This document shows positions 10,083 through 18,785 of a stretch of 64,000 nt of DNA, piece after piece (within the stretch, counting starts at the first letter, position 1; every line of letters starts with the position of its first letter). Position numbers and translations under genes: made by a program. Source of the DNA: Afipia sp. (GTDB lineage: Bacteria; Pseudomonadota; Alphaproteobacteria; Rhizobiales; Xanthobacteraceae); contig JANINQ010000011.1 in the NCBI GenBank assembly GCA_024508675.1, forward strand, positions 142,424-206,423. The letters are read 5' to 3'. The notes under the pieces were generated by a model. It was given only the letters and a program-made list of their open reading frames with translations, had not been told where the DNA came from and did no database searches.

Positions 10083-11993
10083 TCAGGCTTCCTCGAAAGA
10101 ATAAATCTTGATGCCGATTTCCGGGCTGCAGACCGCGAGTGTGCGCCCATGCACCGCGAGGCCCTTGGGGCCGCCTTCCATGCTGTTGTCCTGATTGGTC
10201 GCCTCAAAGACCTTCTCGTCGGCAACGATCGTTTGCCCGGACGGGATCTTGTTCCACTGAAGGCCAAAATGACTTCGTCGCGGCGCGTAGGCGCTGAAGT
10301 AGTTGCCGCCGGCATTGGTCACGATCAGGTGGTTGGTGCGCGGTGTGAAGGCCACCGAGTGAGGGTAACGCAGGCGCTTGTCATCGATGACTGCGACAGG
10401 CTCTGGTCCGTACATCAGCTTGCCTGATGCGAAAAGCCTGCTGCGCCGCTGGAAGATACTGACAGACCCATTGCCATGATTGGCGACGGCCAGCCATCGT
10501 CCGCATTCCGAGAAGGCAAGGCCATCGGGATGAAAGATGCTGGAATGGGTCAGCTCGAAATCGGGGCTCAATGCAAAGCGAAGCGGGGATAACGACGTTC
10601 TGCGATAAAACGAGATGCTGCTGGTGCCGAGATTGCACGCTGCCAGATAATCGTTGTACGGCGGGACAAACGAAACACCATCCGAGTGAGTGAGCTTCGT
10701 TTCCGCGCCGCTGATTTCAAAAGCGGGTTCTGAATTGTATCCGCCGTTTCCATCCGCGCGGAACAGTGCGAGGGCGCCGGTTCGTTGCGCCACGGCCAGC
10801 AACTCTTCTGAACCGCACATGGAAAAAGACAGGTCGTGCGGATAGTCGAGGCCGCCAAGCCGGAAGTACGGCCGGGTTTCAAATGTGTCATCGCTCGCCC
10901 GTCGATACAGCAACACCGCGTTGGTATCGGCCGTGGCGACACCGAGGACGTTGCCGGATGTCGAGAACGCCAGCCCTTCGAAGCGTTCAAGCTTCCCTTC
11001 GGGGCGCAGATTCTGGACTGACGCCGGCCTGTCGTCGATCTTGAGTTGGAAGCCGGGCGGCGATGACGCTATTCCGCTGAGATCGTCGATCTTCTCCCGG
11101 ACGCGTTTTGCGATGGCTCCGGGCAACGCGCGCAGCATCTGGCGCGGAGCCTGAAGACGTTCAATATGTTGCTTCAGCTTTTCAAGCTCGATGGCCTGTC
11201 CCTCATGAGCCGGGGCAGCATGGTCGCTCAGGCTCCGCTTGAGGGTCTGGGTTTCATGTTCTGCCGCGGCCCAGCGGCTGATCTGATGCGACAGCGCCGA
11301 CCTGATCGCTGGTGAGGCCGTCTCATAGACCGGCAGAGTCTCGACATTGGCCTTGATCAGATCCATGCGATTTTCGCCCTTCAGACCGGCGAAGTGATGG
11401 ATGACCGGATCGGTTGCCATCGCAACGCCGGGGATCGAATTCCACACCGGATCGAGACGCGCAACATGGGCACGATCACGTTCATTGGTGATGTCCGGTC
11501 CAATGCCGAGCGCCGCGTTGTAACCGAGCAGCTTGTGCAGAACGGCCTGTTCCTGCCAGGGGTGATCGTTGATGGCGTGCATCGCCAGGATACGGGTGAA
11601 GAATTCATCAGACCATTCCGAGGTCCGGATCAGATAGACGCCCGCATTGAAGTGCGGCGGGAATTGAGGGCCATCGAGACGCACGGTGTCAGGCCCATGC
11701 CAGCACGCCATGAGATCGGCGCCCGGCTTTGCGTCGTCAAGAATGTCGCGATCGGTCCGCAGGATCAGCGCATCGATATCGAGCCAGAAGACAAAATCGA
11801 AACCGCCGCGCAAGGCGGAGATGATCGCCGGGATTTTCATCCACGAATTGGAGAATCCCGAACTGTCCGGCTTGTGGACAATCAACTCGTATCCGTAGCG
11901 TGCAGCGTAAGCCTCCATCCGGGGAAGCGTCAGCGCCGCGATCCTTGCGAAGCGCTCGCCTTGATATGCAGTGACAATGCAGCAGCGGGACAT
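10083..11993 (-). CDS. glycosyltransferase fused to a C-terminal beta-propeller
   Basis: 636-aa two-part protein. Residues 1-230 resemble GT34-like (galactosyl GMA12/MNN10) transferases: the start CCIVTAYQGERFARIA, the nucleotide-sugar/metal motif FWLDIDAL, and HFNAGVYLIRTSEW followed by WQEQAVLHKLL. A helical, probably coiled-coil stretch (about 250-300) links to about 330 residues of repeats such as LAFSTSGNVLGVAT, LAFSECGRWLAVANHGNGS and VAFTPRTNHLIVTNAGG. These look like blades of a lactonase/SMP-30-like propeller. It ends an operon with two GT39-type membrane transferases, suggesting surface-glycan work. The acceptor is unknown. Confidence 0.78.
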   Translation of the reverse strand: MSRCCIVTAYQGERFARIAALTLPRMEAYAARYGYELIVHKPDSSGFSNSWMKIPAIISALRGGFDFVFWLDIDALILRTDRDILDDAKPGADLMACWHGPDTVRLDGPQFPPHFNAGVYLIRTSEWSDEFFTRILAMHAINDHPWQEQAVLHKLLGYNAALGIGPDITNERDRAHVARLDPVWNSIPGVAMATDPVIHHFAGLKGENRMDLIKANVETLPVYETASPAIRSALSHQISRWAAAEHETQTLKRSLSDHAAPAHEGQAIELEKLKQHIERLQAPRQMLRALPGAIAKRVREKIDDLSGIASSPPGFQLKIDDRPASVQNLRPEGKLERFEGLAFSTSGNVLGVATADTNAVLLYRRASDDTFETRPYFRLGGLDYPHDLSFSMCGSEELLAVAQRTGALALFRADGNGGYNSEPAFEISGAETKLTHSDGVSFVPPYNDYLAACNLGTSSISFYRRTSLSPLRFALSPDFELTHSSIFHPDGLAFSECGRWLAVANHGNGSVSIFQRRSRLFASGKLMYGPEPVAVIDDKRLRYPHSVAFTPRTNHLIVTNAGGNYFSAYAPRRSHFGLQWNKIPSGQTIVADEKVFEATNQDNSMEGGPKGLAVHGRTLAVCSPEIGIKIYSFEEA

Positions 11994-12029
11994 CGTGTCG
12001 ATGGTCCTGTGATATGCGGGCCGGAGCGG

Positions 12030-13562
12030 CTATTCGCTCGGTGGTACGATGGCCCAGGCGAAGTAGAATTTGAAGCGGCCATTCGCGACCGGAATCACAA
12101 TGGGAGGCTGCTGCGGTGCCCCGTTGGCGATCTGCGCCAGATGAGCCGGCATCTTGCCTTCGTCGTTTGGATTCCAGATCAGGATTGTGCCCTTTGCCTT
12201 CAGGTCGGCCCGGTCGATCCACGGGGCGCTACGGAAATCAGCATCAATCACGACGCGGGGGCGGCTCGGCGTATAGCGGGAAATGTTGCCGGCCTCGATC
12301 TGAGGGCCGATCACATAGGCAGGCTCGCGCCCTGTCACGGCCCGGTATTGCCGGTTGATTTCAGCCGCCAGCGCAGGGCCCGGAAATTCATGGCTCCGTC
12401 TGACATAGCTCAGGCCGAGTACGCCGCTTTTGAAAACAAGGATGAGGAGAGCCGAGCCAATTAACACGGCGGCCCAGAAGCGGGTCATCCAGGCGAGGCT
12501 GATCGGAGAGAGGCCATCCCGGTAGAGCATGACCAGCCACAGGCCCAGATAGAGCCACAGGGGGTAGCCCCAAAGAGCGATCGTCCCGCGGCCCGTCACA
12601 GCGGTGAGCGCCACCATGGTCAGGGCCGGGCCGAAGGCCAGCAGCGTCACGATACGACGGTCGAAGGAGTCAATCTTGCCGGAGTTTCCGGTTTCGCTGG
12701 ATGCCGCTGGAGGTTGCCGCCGTGAAAAATAAACAAGCGGAGCGGCGATCAGAACCGGCAGTATCAGATAGCCAAGCTGTCCAACCAGAAATTGGGCCGG
12801 GCGAACGATGTGATCGAAAAAGCCGCGCGATGGTGCGGCTCGTCTGTCGACGTAATCAAACGGCGCGAAATTGTGCTGAATCAGCCAGATAAGATGCGGA
12901 AGGACCACGATGAGCCCGGCGGCCAGCGCGATCCATGGGCCTGGCTTCTTCACGTTTTGCCGGGCATCCCGATCCAGAAGGAGAAACAGGACAATCGGTA
13001 CGGCAAGGACGATGACGAAATATTTGGCCCAGACCGCACCGCCGAGCGCGGCGCCGAGGAGAGCCCAGTCGCGATGGCGCCCGCCGCGCAGCGCCGCATG
13101 CAGCGCATAACCTGCGAGTGCCCAGAACGGGAGCTGCGCTACATCGTGATTGAAGGACGTCGATGCGGAATGGAAATAGTCAAACCCGCAGATGATCAGG
13201 ATCGAGGCCAATGCGCCGAGCGGACCTACGATGCGCTGTGATGTCCACCACACGATGGCGAGAGTAATCGCGATAAAGGTCTGGGAGAGGGCGTAGTAGG
13301 CGGCATCGTAAGGCAGAATGCGATACACAGCCTCGGCCGCCCACCATGGCAATGGCGGCAGCTTCACATAGCCCAGTTGCCACTCGCGGCCATAGATCAG
13401 CGCTTCGACGCCATCGAGCGGCAGTGCCCGGTAGAACAGTGACGGCAGCGCAGTCCACACAACGAATTGAGAGACCACGACCAGCAGGAACACCGCAGCC
13501 GGATGCCGCGCAATGAAAACCGGCAGGGAGGTTCGCGATTGATGGGTGGAAAGGACCGTCAT
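12030..13562 (-). CDS. GT39-type membrane glycosyltransferase
   Basis: 510-aa polytopic inner-membrane protein of the ArnT/PMT GT-C superfamily, which moves sugars from polyprenyl-phosphate donors. About ten hydrophobic helices are visible. The first periplasmic loop has the acidic motif LPLDGVEALIYG expected for catalysis, followed by GYVKLPPLPWWAAE. A soluble C-terminal part starts near residue 400. It sits 12 bp from the upstream homologue and 36 bp from the downstream transferase, so all three genes form one minus-strand operon. Confidence 0.85.
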   Translation of the reverse strand: MTVLSTHQSRTSLPVFIARHPAAVFLLVVVSQFVVWTALPSLFYRALPLDGVEALIYGREWQLGYVKLPPLPWWAAEAVYRILPYDAAYYALSQTFIAITLAIVWWTSQRIVGPLGALASILIICGFDYFHSASTSFNHDVAQLPFWALAGYALHAALRGGRHRDWALLGAALGGAVWAKYFVIVLAVPIVLFLLLDRDARQNVKKPGPWIALAAGLIVVLPHLIWLIQHNFAPFDYVDRRAAPSRGFFDHIVRPAQFLVGQLGYLILPVLIAAPLVYFSRRQPPAASSETGNSGKIDSFDRRIVTLLAFGPALTMVALTAVTGRGTIALWGYPLWLYLGLWLVMLYRDGLSPISLAWMTRFWAAVLIGSALLILVFKSGVLGLSYVRRSHEFPGPALAAEINRQYRAVTGREPAYVIGPQIEAGNISRYTPSRPRVVIDADFRSAPWIDRADLKAKGTILIWNPNDEGKMPAHLAQIANGAPQQPPIVIPVANGRFKFYFAWAIVPPSE

Positions 13563-13574
13563 CGTTTCGTTGGG

Positions 13575-15122
13575 CTAAAATGGCGTGGTGGGATAGGGCC
13601 TCAGGTAATTTTTCCCGTAATACAGGTGTAGCCTGACAACGAGGGAGGCGCCACGGCGAACCTCGACTGTCTGGACAGGCTCGATCGCCTCGAAGAACGG
13701 CCCGAGCCGAGCGGTGAGCTGATGGTGTTGATCGTCAGCGATGACAATCACAGCGTCCCATCCGACCACGGCCTTCGAGTCCTGACTGAAGGCGTAATTG
13801 CGCGCGTCGCCGCACAGGCACAGCACCGGCAGTTTGTCGCCGACTTCAAGATCCACCTTGCCGTCGACGCCACGGGCGGTGGTGGCGACGAACAGGCGCT
13901 GTTGTCCGGTGAAGCCTCTTGCGTCGAAGACCGGGCGCAATGCGTCCCAGCGCAGACCTTTCAGCGCGGGATTCGCGCGGCTCTCAACGCGGGATTGCGG
14001 AAACAGATTCCGGAATGTTCCGGTTTTGACTTCCGCTGCGAGAAGAGCGATGACAGCGACGGTGGTGACGGTTGACGCCAGCAGCCAGTTTCGCGTCAGC
14101 GCGTTCGCGCGTTCGAGTTTCCGGACGACGAAATGTCCGGCGAGTGGAAACAGCAGCAGATAGCCCGGTGCTTGCCAGTGATGATGTCCACCGGATGAGG
14201 ACCACAGCGCGATGACGGTAAACAGCGCAATCGGCGTAGCGCCGAGGACCGATGGCAGCCATACGCGCCAGTCTGAGCGGCCGCGGGCAAGGCCCCAGAC
14301 AACGGCCTGAAGACACGGCACCCATATCCACGGGCCGATCAGAGCGGCTTGCCCGACGATCGTTTCAAGCAGGCTCAATGGATCAATGCCAGTATATTCA
14401 AAGGGCCGCTGGCCCTGAAACTCAAACGAGACCCAGCCGTGCCGCCAATTCCAGATCAGCACGGGGCTGAAGATCAGGAACGCCAGTGCCGCGCCAAGAT
14501 AGGGGCCGGGTTCGGAAAACCAGCGGCGATGGCTTCGGCTCGTGATTGCGAACAGCAGCAGGCCGATCGCGGTCACGGCGGCGGAATATTTCGATAACAG
14601 CGCGAGGCCAAAGCACGCGCCGACACCGAGCCAGCCCTTCAGGCGTTGGTCTGGAGCGGCAATGTCCTCGAGCCGCACGATGAGCAGGATCGCGGCAAGC
14701 ACAAAGAATGTGGCGGGGCCATCCGGCTGCACCCAGGCTGCGAAGCTGATGGTGAACACCGGAGAGAGGTTGAGAAGAAGCACGGCCGCTGCGCCTGCGC
14801 GCTGATCGAAGAGGCGCGTACCGAGCCGGTACGTCATCCACGTCGTGCCGATGAACATCGCGATGAACGGCGCGCGCAGGATCGGCAGCGCGTCGGCGCC
14901 GGTCAGGGCGCGGGTCGCCCAGGCGATCCAGAACGTGAGGGGAGGATGATCGAAGTAGCTGAGTGCGAGATGGCGCGCGTTCGCGAGGTAGTAGGCTTCG
15001 GTGTGATCGAAGTCGATGCCGGCAAAAGCCATCGCGATGCGGAACGCGGTACCGAGCGCGATGGTCCACACGACGACCGCCGTAGGGCGTTTCAACACCA
15101 GTGTACTGAATGCCTCAGACAT
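13575..15122 (-). CDS. GT39-type membrane glycosyltransferase (PMT_2 domain)
   Basis: 515-aa polytopic protein of the ArnT/PMT superfamily, paralogous to its neighbour. After the first helix comes the catalytic loop motif FDHTEAYYLANARHLALSYF and DHPPLTFWIAWATR, the classic pattern of this family. The start is placed at ATG 15122 (MSEAFSTLVLK), just before the first membrane helix; an upstream ATG at 15185 would add 21 hydrophilic residues with no family support. It is first in the operon. Confidence 0.87.
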   Translation of the reverse strand: MSEAFSTLVLKRPTAVVVWTIALGTAFRIAMAFAGIDFDHTEAYYLANARHLALSYFDHPPLTFWIAWATRALTGADALPILRAPFIAMFIGTTWMTYRLGTRLFDQRAGAAAVLLLNLSPVFTISFAAWVQPDGPATFFVLAAILLIVRLEDIAAPDQRLKGWLGVGACFGLALLSKYSAAVTAIGLLLFAITSRSHRRWFSEPGPYLGAALAFLIFSPVLIWNWRHGWVSFEFQGQRPFEYTGIDPLSLLETIVGQAALIGPWIWVPCLQAVVWGLARGRSDWRVWLPSVLGATPIALFTVIALWSSSGGHHHWQAPGYLLLFPLAGHFVVRKLERANALTRNWLLASTVTTVAVIALLAAEVKTGTFRNLFPQSRVESRANPALKGLRWDALRPVFDARGFTGQQRLFVATTARGVDGKVDLEVGDKLPVLCLCGDARNYAFSQDSKAVVGWDAVIVIADDQHHQLTARLGPFFEAIEPVQTVEVRRGASLVVRLHLYYGKNYLRPYPTTPF

Positions 15123-15284
15123 GGCACGCCAGCCGGGGCGGCGGTGGTCCGTCGAGGATTGCTGTGCGCCGTGATCAGTTAGCATCGGTGCTGAACGAGA
15201 CGGGCGGCGCAGGGAGGTGGACGCTTGCCGGAAGTTGCCACCGGTCCGGGACCCTTCGACGGGATAAGGATTTGGGGAGAAATT

Positions 15285-15330
15285 TGGTCGGAGCGAGAGG
15301 ATTCGAACCTCCGACCCCTAGTCCCCCAGA
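15285..15330 (-). other. prophage left attachment site: 3' half of tRNA-Pro(GGG)
   Basis: On the minus strand this reads from the anticodon loop CTGGGGG, through anticodon 3' stem ACTAG, T arm GGAGG-TTCGAAT-CCTCT and acceptor CGCTCCG, to ACCA. The bases at 15331-15334 do not supply the 5' anticodon stem CTAG, and no D arm or 5' acceptor follows. This is therefore a remnant tRNA end left by integration, not a functional tRNA. The integrase gene starts 96 bp away. Confidence 0.85.
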
Positions 15331-15364
15331 TGAAGGAACATCATTGATCTAATTAGCTGAACGC

Positions 15365-15425
15365 TGCAAACCGCGCATCGAACCGCTATTGATTTTACTG
15401 CGAAATTTATTCGGATTGCAAACCG
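15365..15425. repeat. direct repeat TGCAAACCG, candidate integrase arm sites
   Basis: TGCAAACCG occurs at 15365-15373 and 15417-15425, 52 bp apart, between the attachment core and the end of int. Tyrosine integrases of this type bind short arm repeats beside the core; that role is inferred from position. Confidence 0.4.
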
Positions 15426-16469
15426 TCAGGCCCGTTTTGAACGGGCTTTTTTGCGCCTGTGTTTCTCGAGCAGAGTGATGCCGGCGGACGCTAGATTTGA
15501 CGTCCGGGCCACGTAGGTATCGATGATTTTCTGTGCCGTTGCCTGAGACCAGCCCATGAGCGAGGCGATCATCGGGACGGTCGCGCCGGCTTCCGCGAGG
15601 GCGGTGGCCGCGGTGCCACGGACATCGTGGAAGTTCAACTCCTCGATTCCGGCAGCGTCGCAGTCTTCTCGCCAGCAATCGTTGAAGTATCGTTTTTTGA
15701 ATGAACGGCCTGTCTTGGTGATCAGGATCAGCGGTCCGGACCGCGTCAGGCTGTCGAGATGGTCTCGCAATTCCTTCGGGCAGGGCGTCTTGATCGGTGC
15801 GCCGGTCTTGCTGGTCCGCAGAGTGATGTTCTTGCCGTCGTAGGCCGACCACGGCAGCTCGCGTATATCCTTCTGACGAAGCCCGGTGTTCTTGGCGATA
15901 TACATGGCCGTCACCATGGCGGGGCGGGCCACAGAGAGGAATTTCGTAACGTCGGCGTCCGACCACACCATTTCGGACCGGTCGCTCTTGTAGAGCCGCT
16001 GGAACGTGCCCAGCACATTGATGCGGATGGTGCCCATTTCCTTGCTAAATGACAGGACACGAGCCAGTCCAGCCAGCAGGTTATCCGCCGAGCGCCGCGA
16101 GGTCTTCCCAAGCTCTTGATGCCAGGCGAGGGCGTCTGCCCTGAATTCGTCTTCCTGCAGGCCTTCGATCGGACAGCTTCCCCACTTCGCCTTAATCTTC
16201 TTCAGCCGCCACACGTAGGAATCCCGCGTGTCAGAACTCAGGCCGTCGAAATAGGTTGATGTTTCAAAAGCGGTGACGAGTTCGTTGAGATCCCGCTGGC
16301 CGCGTTCCCGCATGGCCTTTTCGGCCGCGGCAAAGCTGGAGATGAACTCTGGAGTATCTGGTCGGCCTTCGAGCTTCTTTCCGGTCGCACGATGATAGAA
16401 ATAGACCGCCACCCCGCCAGTTGCGAGTTTCTTCCTGACGGTATTAACGCCCTTGAGCTTGACCTTCAC
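15426..16469 (-). CDS. int: phage tyrosine integrase
   Basis: Site-specific recombinase that inserts the phage into tRNA-Pro. From the GTG at 16469 it is 347 aa: arm-binding N-terminus, SAM-like core-binding domain (about 65-160) and catalytic domain (about 170-335). The active site shows Arg198 (NTGLRQKD), Lys221 (TSKTG), His281-x-x-Arg284 (FHDVRG), Trp307 (GWSQ, in place of the second His, an accepted variant) and Tyr319 (DTYVAR). GTG 16469 is chosen because GGCGGAG precedes it and MRxKxKG-like starts are usual; a longer form to 16619 would overlap xis heavily. Confidence 0.93.
   Translation of the reverse strand: MKVKLKGVNTVRKKLATGGVAVYFYHRATGKKLEGRPDTPEFISSFAAAEKAMRERGQRDLNELVTAFETSTYFDGLSSDTRDSYVWRLKKIKAKWGSCPIEGLQEDEFRADALAWHQELGKTSRRSADNLLAGLARVLSFSKEMGTIRINVLGTFQRLYKSDRSEMVWSDADVTKFLSVARPAMVTAMYIAKNTGLRQKDIRELPWSAYDGKNITLRTSKTGAPIKTPCPKELRDHLDSLTRSGPLILITKTGRSFKKRYFNDCWREDCDAAGIEELNFHDVRGTAATALAEAGATVPMIASLMGWSQATAQKIIDTYVARTSNLASAGITLLEKHRRKKARSKRA
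15430..15452 (+). terminator. intrinsic terminator facing the prophage, inside the end of int
   Basis: Stem GCCCGTT / AACGGGC with a 3-nt loop and six T residues on the plus strand, within the last codons of int. In this orientation it stops rightward transcription, which would be antisense to int. No rightward gene precedes it in the window. Confidence 0.5.
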
Positions 16470-16701
16470 GCTCCGCCTTCCAGCGCTTGTACGGGGAAAT
16501 CTGGTCCGACGTTGCATTAAGGCCAGATGCACGGTCAAGAGCGGCGTCGATGGCTTTTCGATCCCATCGGGTGGTTCCGGGGATTGGGCCGGGGAGAATT
16601 CCGCGCCGGACCCAGTCATTGAACGCGGACATCGTCTCGCAGCCAGCGTAAGTCGCGGCGGCGTTCTTCGAAAGGACCCTAGGTTCGATCCCGGCGGACA
16701 T
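16444..16701 (-). CDS. xis: excisionase-like winged-HTH protein
   Basis: 85-aa small DNA-binding protein directly upstream of int and overlapping its start. The pattern LSKNAAATYAGCETMSAFND, then WVRRGILPGPIPGT and RWDRKAIDAALDR fits the excisionase/AlpA/MerR-like winged helix used as recombination directionality factor. The start overlaps the preceding stop by one base (TGATG). Confidence 0.75.
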   Translation of the reverse strand: MSAGIEPRVLSKNAAATYAGCETMSAFNDWVRRGILPGPIPGTTRWDRKAIDAALDRASGLNATSDQISPYKRWKAEREGQAQGR

Positions 16702-17102
16702 CAGTCTCCCATCCTCGTGCTGAGTAGGGTAGGGGCGGGAGGCTCGATCTCATTGATTTCTGCCCATGCGACTATTTCATCGGTGTGATCGAATGAGAAC
16801 GCATGGCCGATGACAAGCGACTTCTTCTCGGCGCCGATGTATTTTGCGACATGGTAGTGGATGGCCTCGCGGAGTTCCTTCGGGTCACGCATGGCAACCA
16901 GGAACTGCCGATCTCGTGGAGCAGTCTTTAGGCTCGGCTGCCACATCGCTGCGAGCGCGGCAGAGAGGGCGGCTTCAGCGGCGATAACGGATTGAGCGCT
17001 GCTAGACGAGGGATGCGCTAGCTCGGCTAAATCAAACGGCCCGAACAAGGCTTCGCAGATCGCCTCCGCCGCCACTCTCACCATCTCCTCGGTGGGGGTC
17101 AT
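16701..17102 (-). CDS. phage early protein of unknown function, 133 aa
   Basis: Unrecognised cytosolic protein in the leftward early operon. The N-terminal half has helical segments rich in Ala (VAAEAICEALFG, AAEAALSAALAAMW) seen in many Rhizobiales prophage early proteins. The second half may be a small alpha/beta fold (DRQFLVAMRDPKELREAIHY). ATGA overlap with the upstream gene. Confidence 0.7.
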   Translation of the reverse strand: MTPTEEMVRVAAEAICEALFGPFDLAELAHPSSSSAQSVIAAEAALSAALAAMWQPSLKTAPRDRQFLVAMRDPKELREAIHYHVAKYIGAEKKSLVIGHAFSFDHTDEIVAWAEINEIEPPAPTLLSTRMGD

Positions 17103-17329
17103 GGGGTGGCTCCGTCGCCAATGTGCCTCATCCCGCGATCAGTGATCTTGAACCGATGCAGAGTAGCATTCACCCTCTCGATAGACGCCATACCCCGCGC
17201 GCAAAGATTTCTAAGTACAAGATCGGCAATGCGGCTTTCGCGACCCTCGGTCCATATCTCCCACGGGCCATTTACAAGCTCTAGAAGCGCTTCGGTTTCA
17301 GCGCCTAGGAGCCTCTCACTCACTTGCAT
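17099..17329 (-). CDS. phage early protein of unknown function, 76 aa
   Basis: Small protein with a winged-helix-like feel (ESRIADLVLRNLCARG, HRFKITDRGMRHIG), but no clear family. ATG 17329 is preferred over an upstream TTG at 17362 because GGAG lies eight bases before it. Ends in an ATGA overlap with the next gene. Confidence 0.6.
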   Translation of the reverse strand: MQVSERLLGAETEALLELVNGPWEIWTEGRESRIADLVLRNLCARGMASIERVNATLHRFKITDRGMRHIGDGATP

Positions 17330-17371
17330 TGTCTGTTCTCCGGGGTGGTTGGGTGGCAGCAAAGCGGGACG

Positions 17372-17656
17372 TCAGTCCGGTATCTTCCTGCAATTTAGTT
17401 CCTGCCACGCGCGCATTGTGTGCGCCAAAGCTCTCGCCCGCTTTACCTTTTCTTTCGCGCGGTCAGATTTCTCGCTGATCGAATTGAAGTGAGCGGCCTC
17501 GACTTTTTCAGCCCATTTTTCGATCAGCTCGGGCGCGAACTTGTCCTGAGCGCGCAAGATAAAAAGCGGTTCGTCGCTCCTCGCCTTGCCAAGGCAGCCC
17601 TGTCCATCATTCGCGAGCTTGATGACATCTGACTTTATCATCTCTATCTCCGTCAT
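17372..17656 (-). CDS. conserved phage protein of unknown function, 94 aa
   Basis: Hydrophilic helical protein. The middle DEPLFILRAQDKFAPELIEK is a pattern I associate with a recurrent prophage family; biochemical role unknown. It is first after a 17-bp gap from the HNH gene, the loosest junction in the operon. Confidence 0.65.
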   Translation of the reverse strand: MTEIEMIKSDVIKLANDGQGCLGKARSDEPLFILRAQDKFAPELIEKWAEKVEAAHFNSISEKSDRAKEKVKRARALAHTMRAWQELNCRKIPD

Positions 17657-17673
17657 TGGTTGCAGTCCGTGAA

Positions 17674-18231
17674 CTAAATGCTCTGTCGGGTTGTGGGAGG
17701 CTGGCTTGAACGCCCTTCGGCGCGATCTGTCGCGTACTCGCCGTAGAACTCACGCGCGGCCTTCATATAGGCCTCGTGCGCTAGTTGTGGCGATTTGAAG
17801 ATCCCGAGATAGTGGGGAACGCCATTCAATCGGATCGACGAGGCCCATCGATTGGGAGATTGCTTAATAACGCTGACACCCTTGAACCCAGTCCGATTGG
17901 TACGCAGCCGCGCTCTGTTTGCGATATTTTGCGCTGGCGTAGCTGGGCGAAGATTGGACCAGCGGTTATCGCTACGAATGCCATTGATATGATCAATGTC
18001 ATTCTCCGGATCGTCACCGGTCACGATTTTCCACGCAAGGCGATGTGCAGTGTATCCCTTGTCGTTGATCCGAATGATCCGATATCCATTACTGTTGATG
18101 GTTCCGGCAGCGTGTCCGGCTGGGACCCGGCGAGAAAAAGCTGAACGCCAAACTATCGTGCCGGATTCCTGGTTGTATTCCAGAATTTCACGGAGGAATT
18201 CTGCCGAAGGCAGCGGATTTCGGGCGCTCAT
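17674..18231 (-). CDS. HNH homing-type endonuclease with AP2 domain
   Basis: 185-aa selfish-type nuclease. The HNH core is at about residues 75-105 (IDHINGIRSDNRWSNLR with the catalytic His and Asn). A C-terminal AP2 DNA-binding domain follows (about 112-165: TGFKGVSVIKQ, RWASSIRLNG, YLGIFKSPQLAHEAY). Such genes move between phages by cutting unoccupied sites. The start overlaps the preceding stop (ATGA), so it has been absorbed into the operon rather than sitting as a free insertion. Confidence 0.85.
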   Translation of the reverse strand: MSARNPLPSAEFLREILEYNQESGTIVWRSAFSRRVPAGHAAGTINSNGYRIIRINDKGYTAHRLAWKIVTGDDPENDIDHINGIRSDNRWSNLRPATPAQNIANRARLRTNRTGFKGVSVIKQSPNRWASSIRLNGVPHYLGIFKSPQLAHEAYMKAAREFYGEYATDRAEGRSSQPPTTRQSI

Positions 18232-18785
18232 TTTTCACCCCCGACCGCTGCTCTAGAGCGAATGGCGGAGAGGGCTTTCATTGCTTTTCGGAAGTCTCCG
18301 ACTGAAGGCACGGCCCAATGCATTGTGTTCGTGTGGTCATCTGAGAGGCTCGGAGAAAGCTCTTTGGCTATCTCGGCAAACGGCTCCAACGCCTTCACCG
18401 CTTCTGAGAGCGAGGATTCGGCGGCAAGGGCGCGGGCTTTCATTTCTTCGTAGGCGTCGTGCGTTTCCAGCAAGCGACGATTCGTCGTTTCGGCTTGTCG
18501 TCGCCATTCTAACCGCGAGGTGACAGCCAGGTTGTAGCTCTTGTTCGCTTGAGCAAGCTCCCGCGTCAGGCGCTCGATCTCTGCGGCGTAATGAGCGTGG
18601 ATCGCGTCCAAAACCTGCGTGCATCCAGCTTCGGCATCTGGCGTCCAGCCCGTTTCATCGCTCGTCTCTTGTTCGTAGTTCTCGAACGACGTGCACAGCG
18701 TAACGGCCAGATTGTCGCCGTTCATGCACTCTGTCTGGATAGAGCCAAGCCGTTCCCGCAGCCTCCCCACAAGCGTATCGGTCAT
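18228..18785 (-). CDS. coiled-coil phage early protein, 185 aa
   Basis: Unrecognised function. A central coiled coil (about residues 65-130, HYAAEIERLTRELAQANKSY, then LETHDAYEEMKARALAAESS) is followed by a tail with repeated FRKAMKALSAI-like helices, a layout common in phage early proteins. ATGA overlaps on both sides. Confidence 0.7.
   Translation of the reverse strand: MTDTLVGRLRERLGSIQTECMNGDNLAVTLCTSFENYEQETSDETGWTPDAEAGCTQVLDAIHAHYAAEIERLTRELAQANKSYNLAVTSRLEWRRQAETTNRRLLETHDAYEEMKARALAAESSLSEAVKALEPFAEIAKELSPSLSDDHTNTMHWAVPSVGDFRKAMKALSAIRSRAAVGGEK

Noticed and set aside
11394..12464. Plus-strand frame across the propeller and GT39 genes
   Set aside because: Antisense to two clear coding regions, no ribosome binding site and no family pattern.
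15285..15360. Functional tRNA-Pro gene
   Set aside because: Only the 3' half is present; anticodon 5' stem, D arm and 5' acceptor strand are missing.
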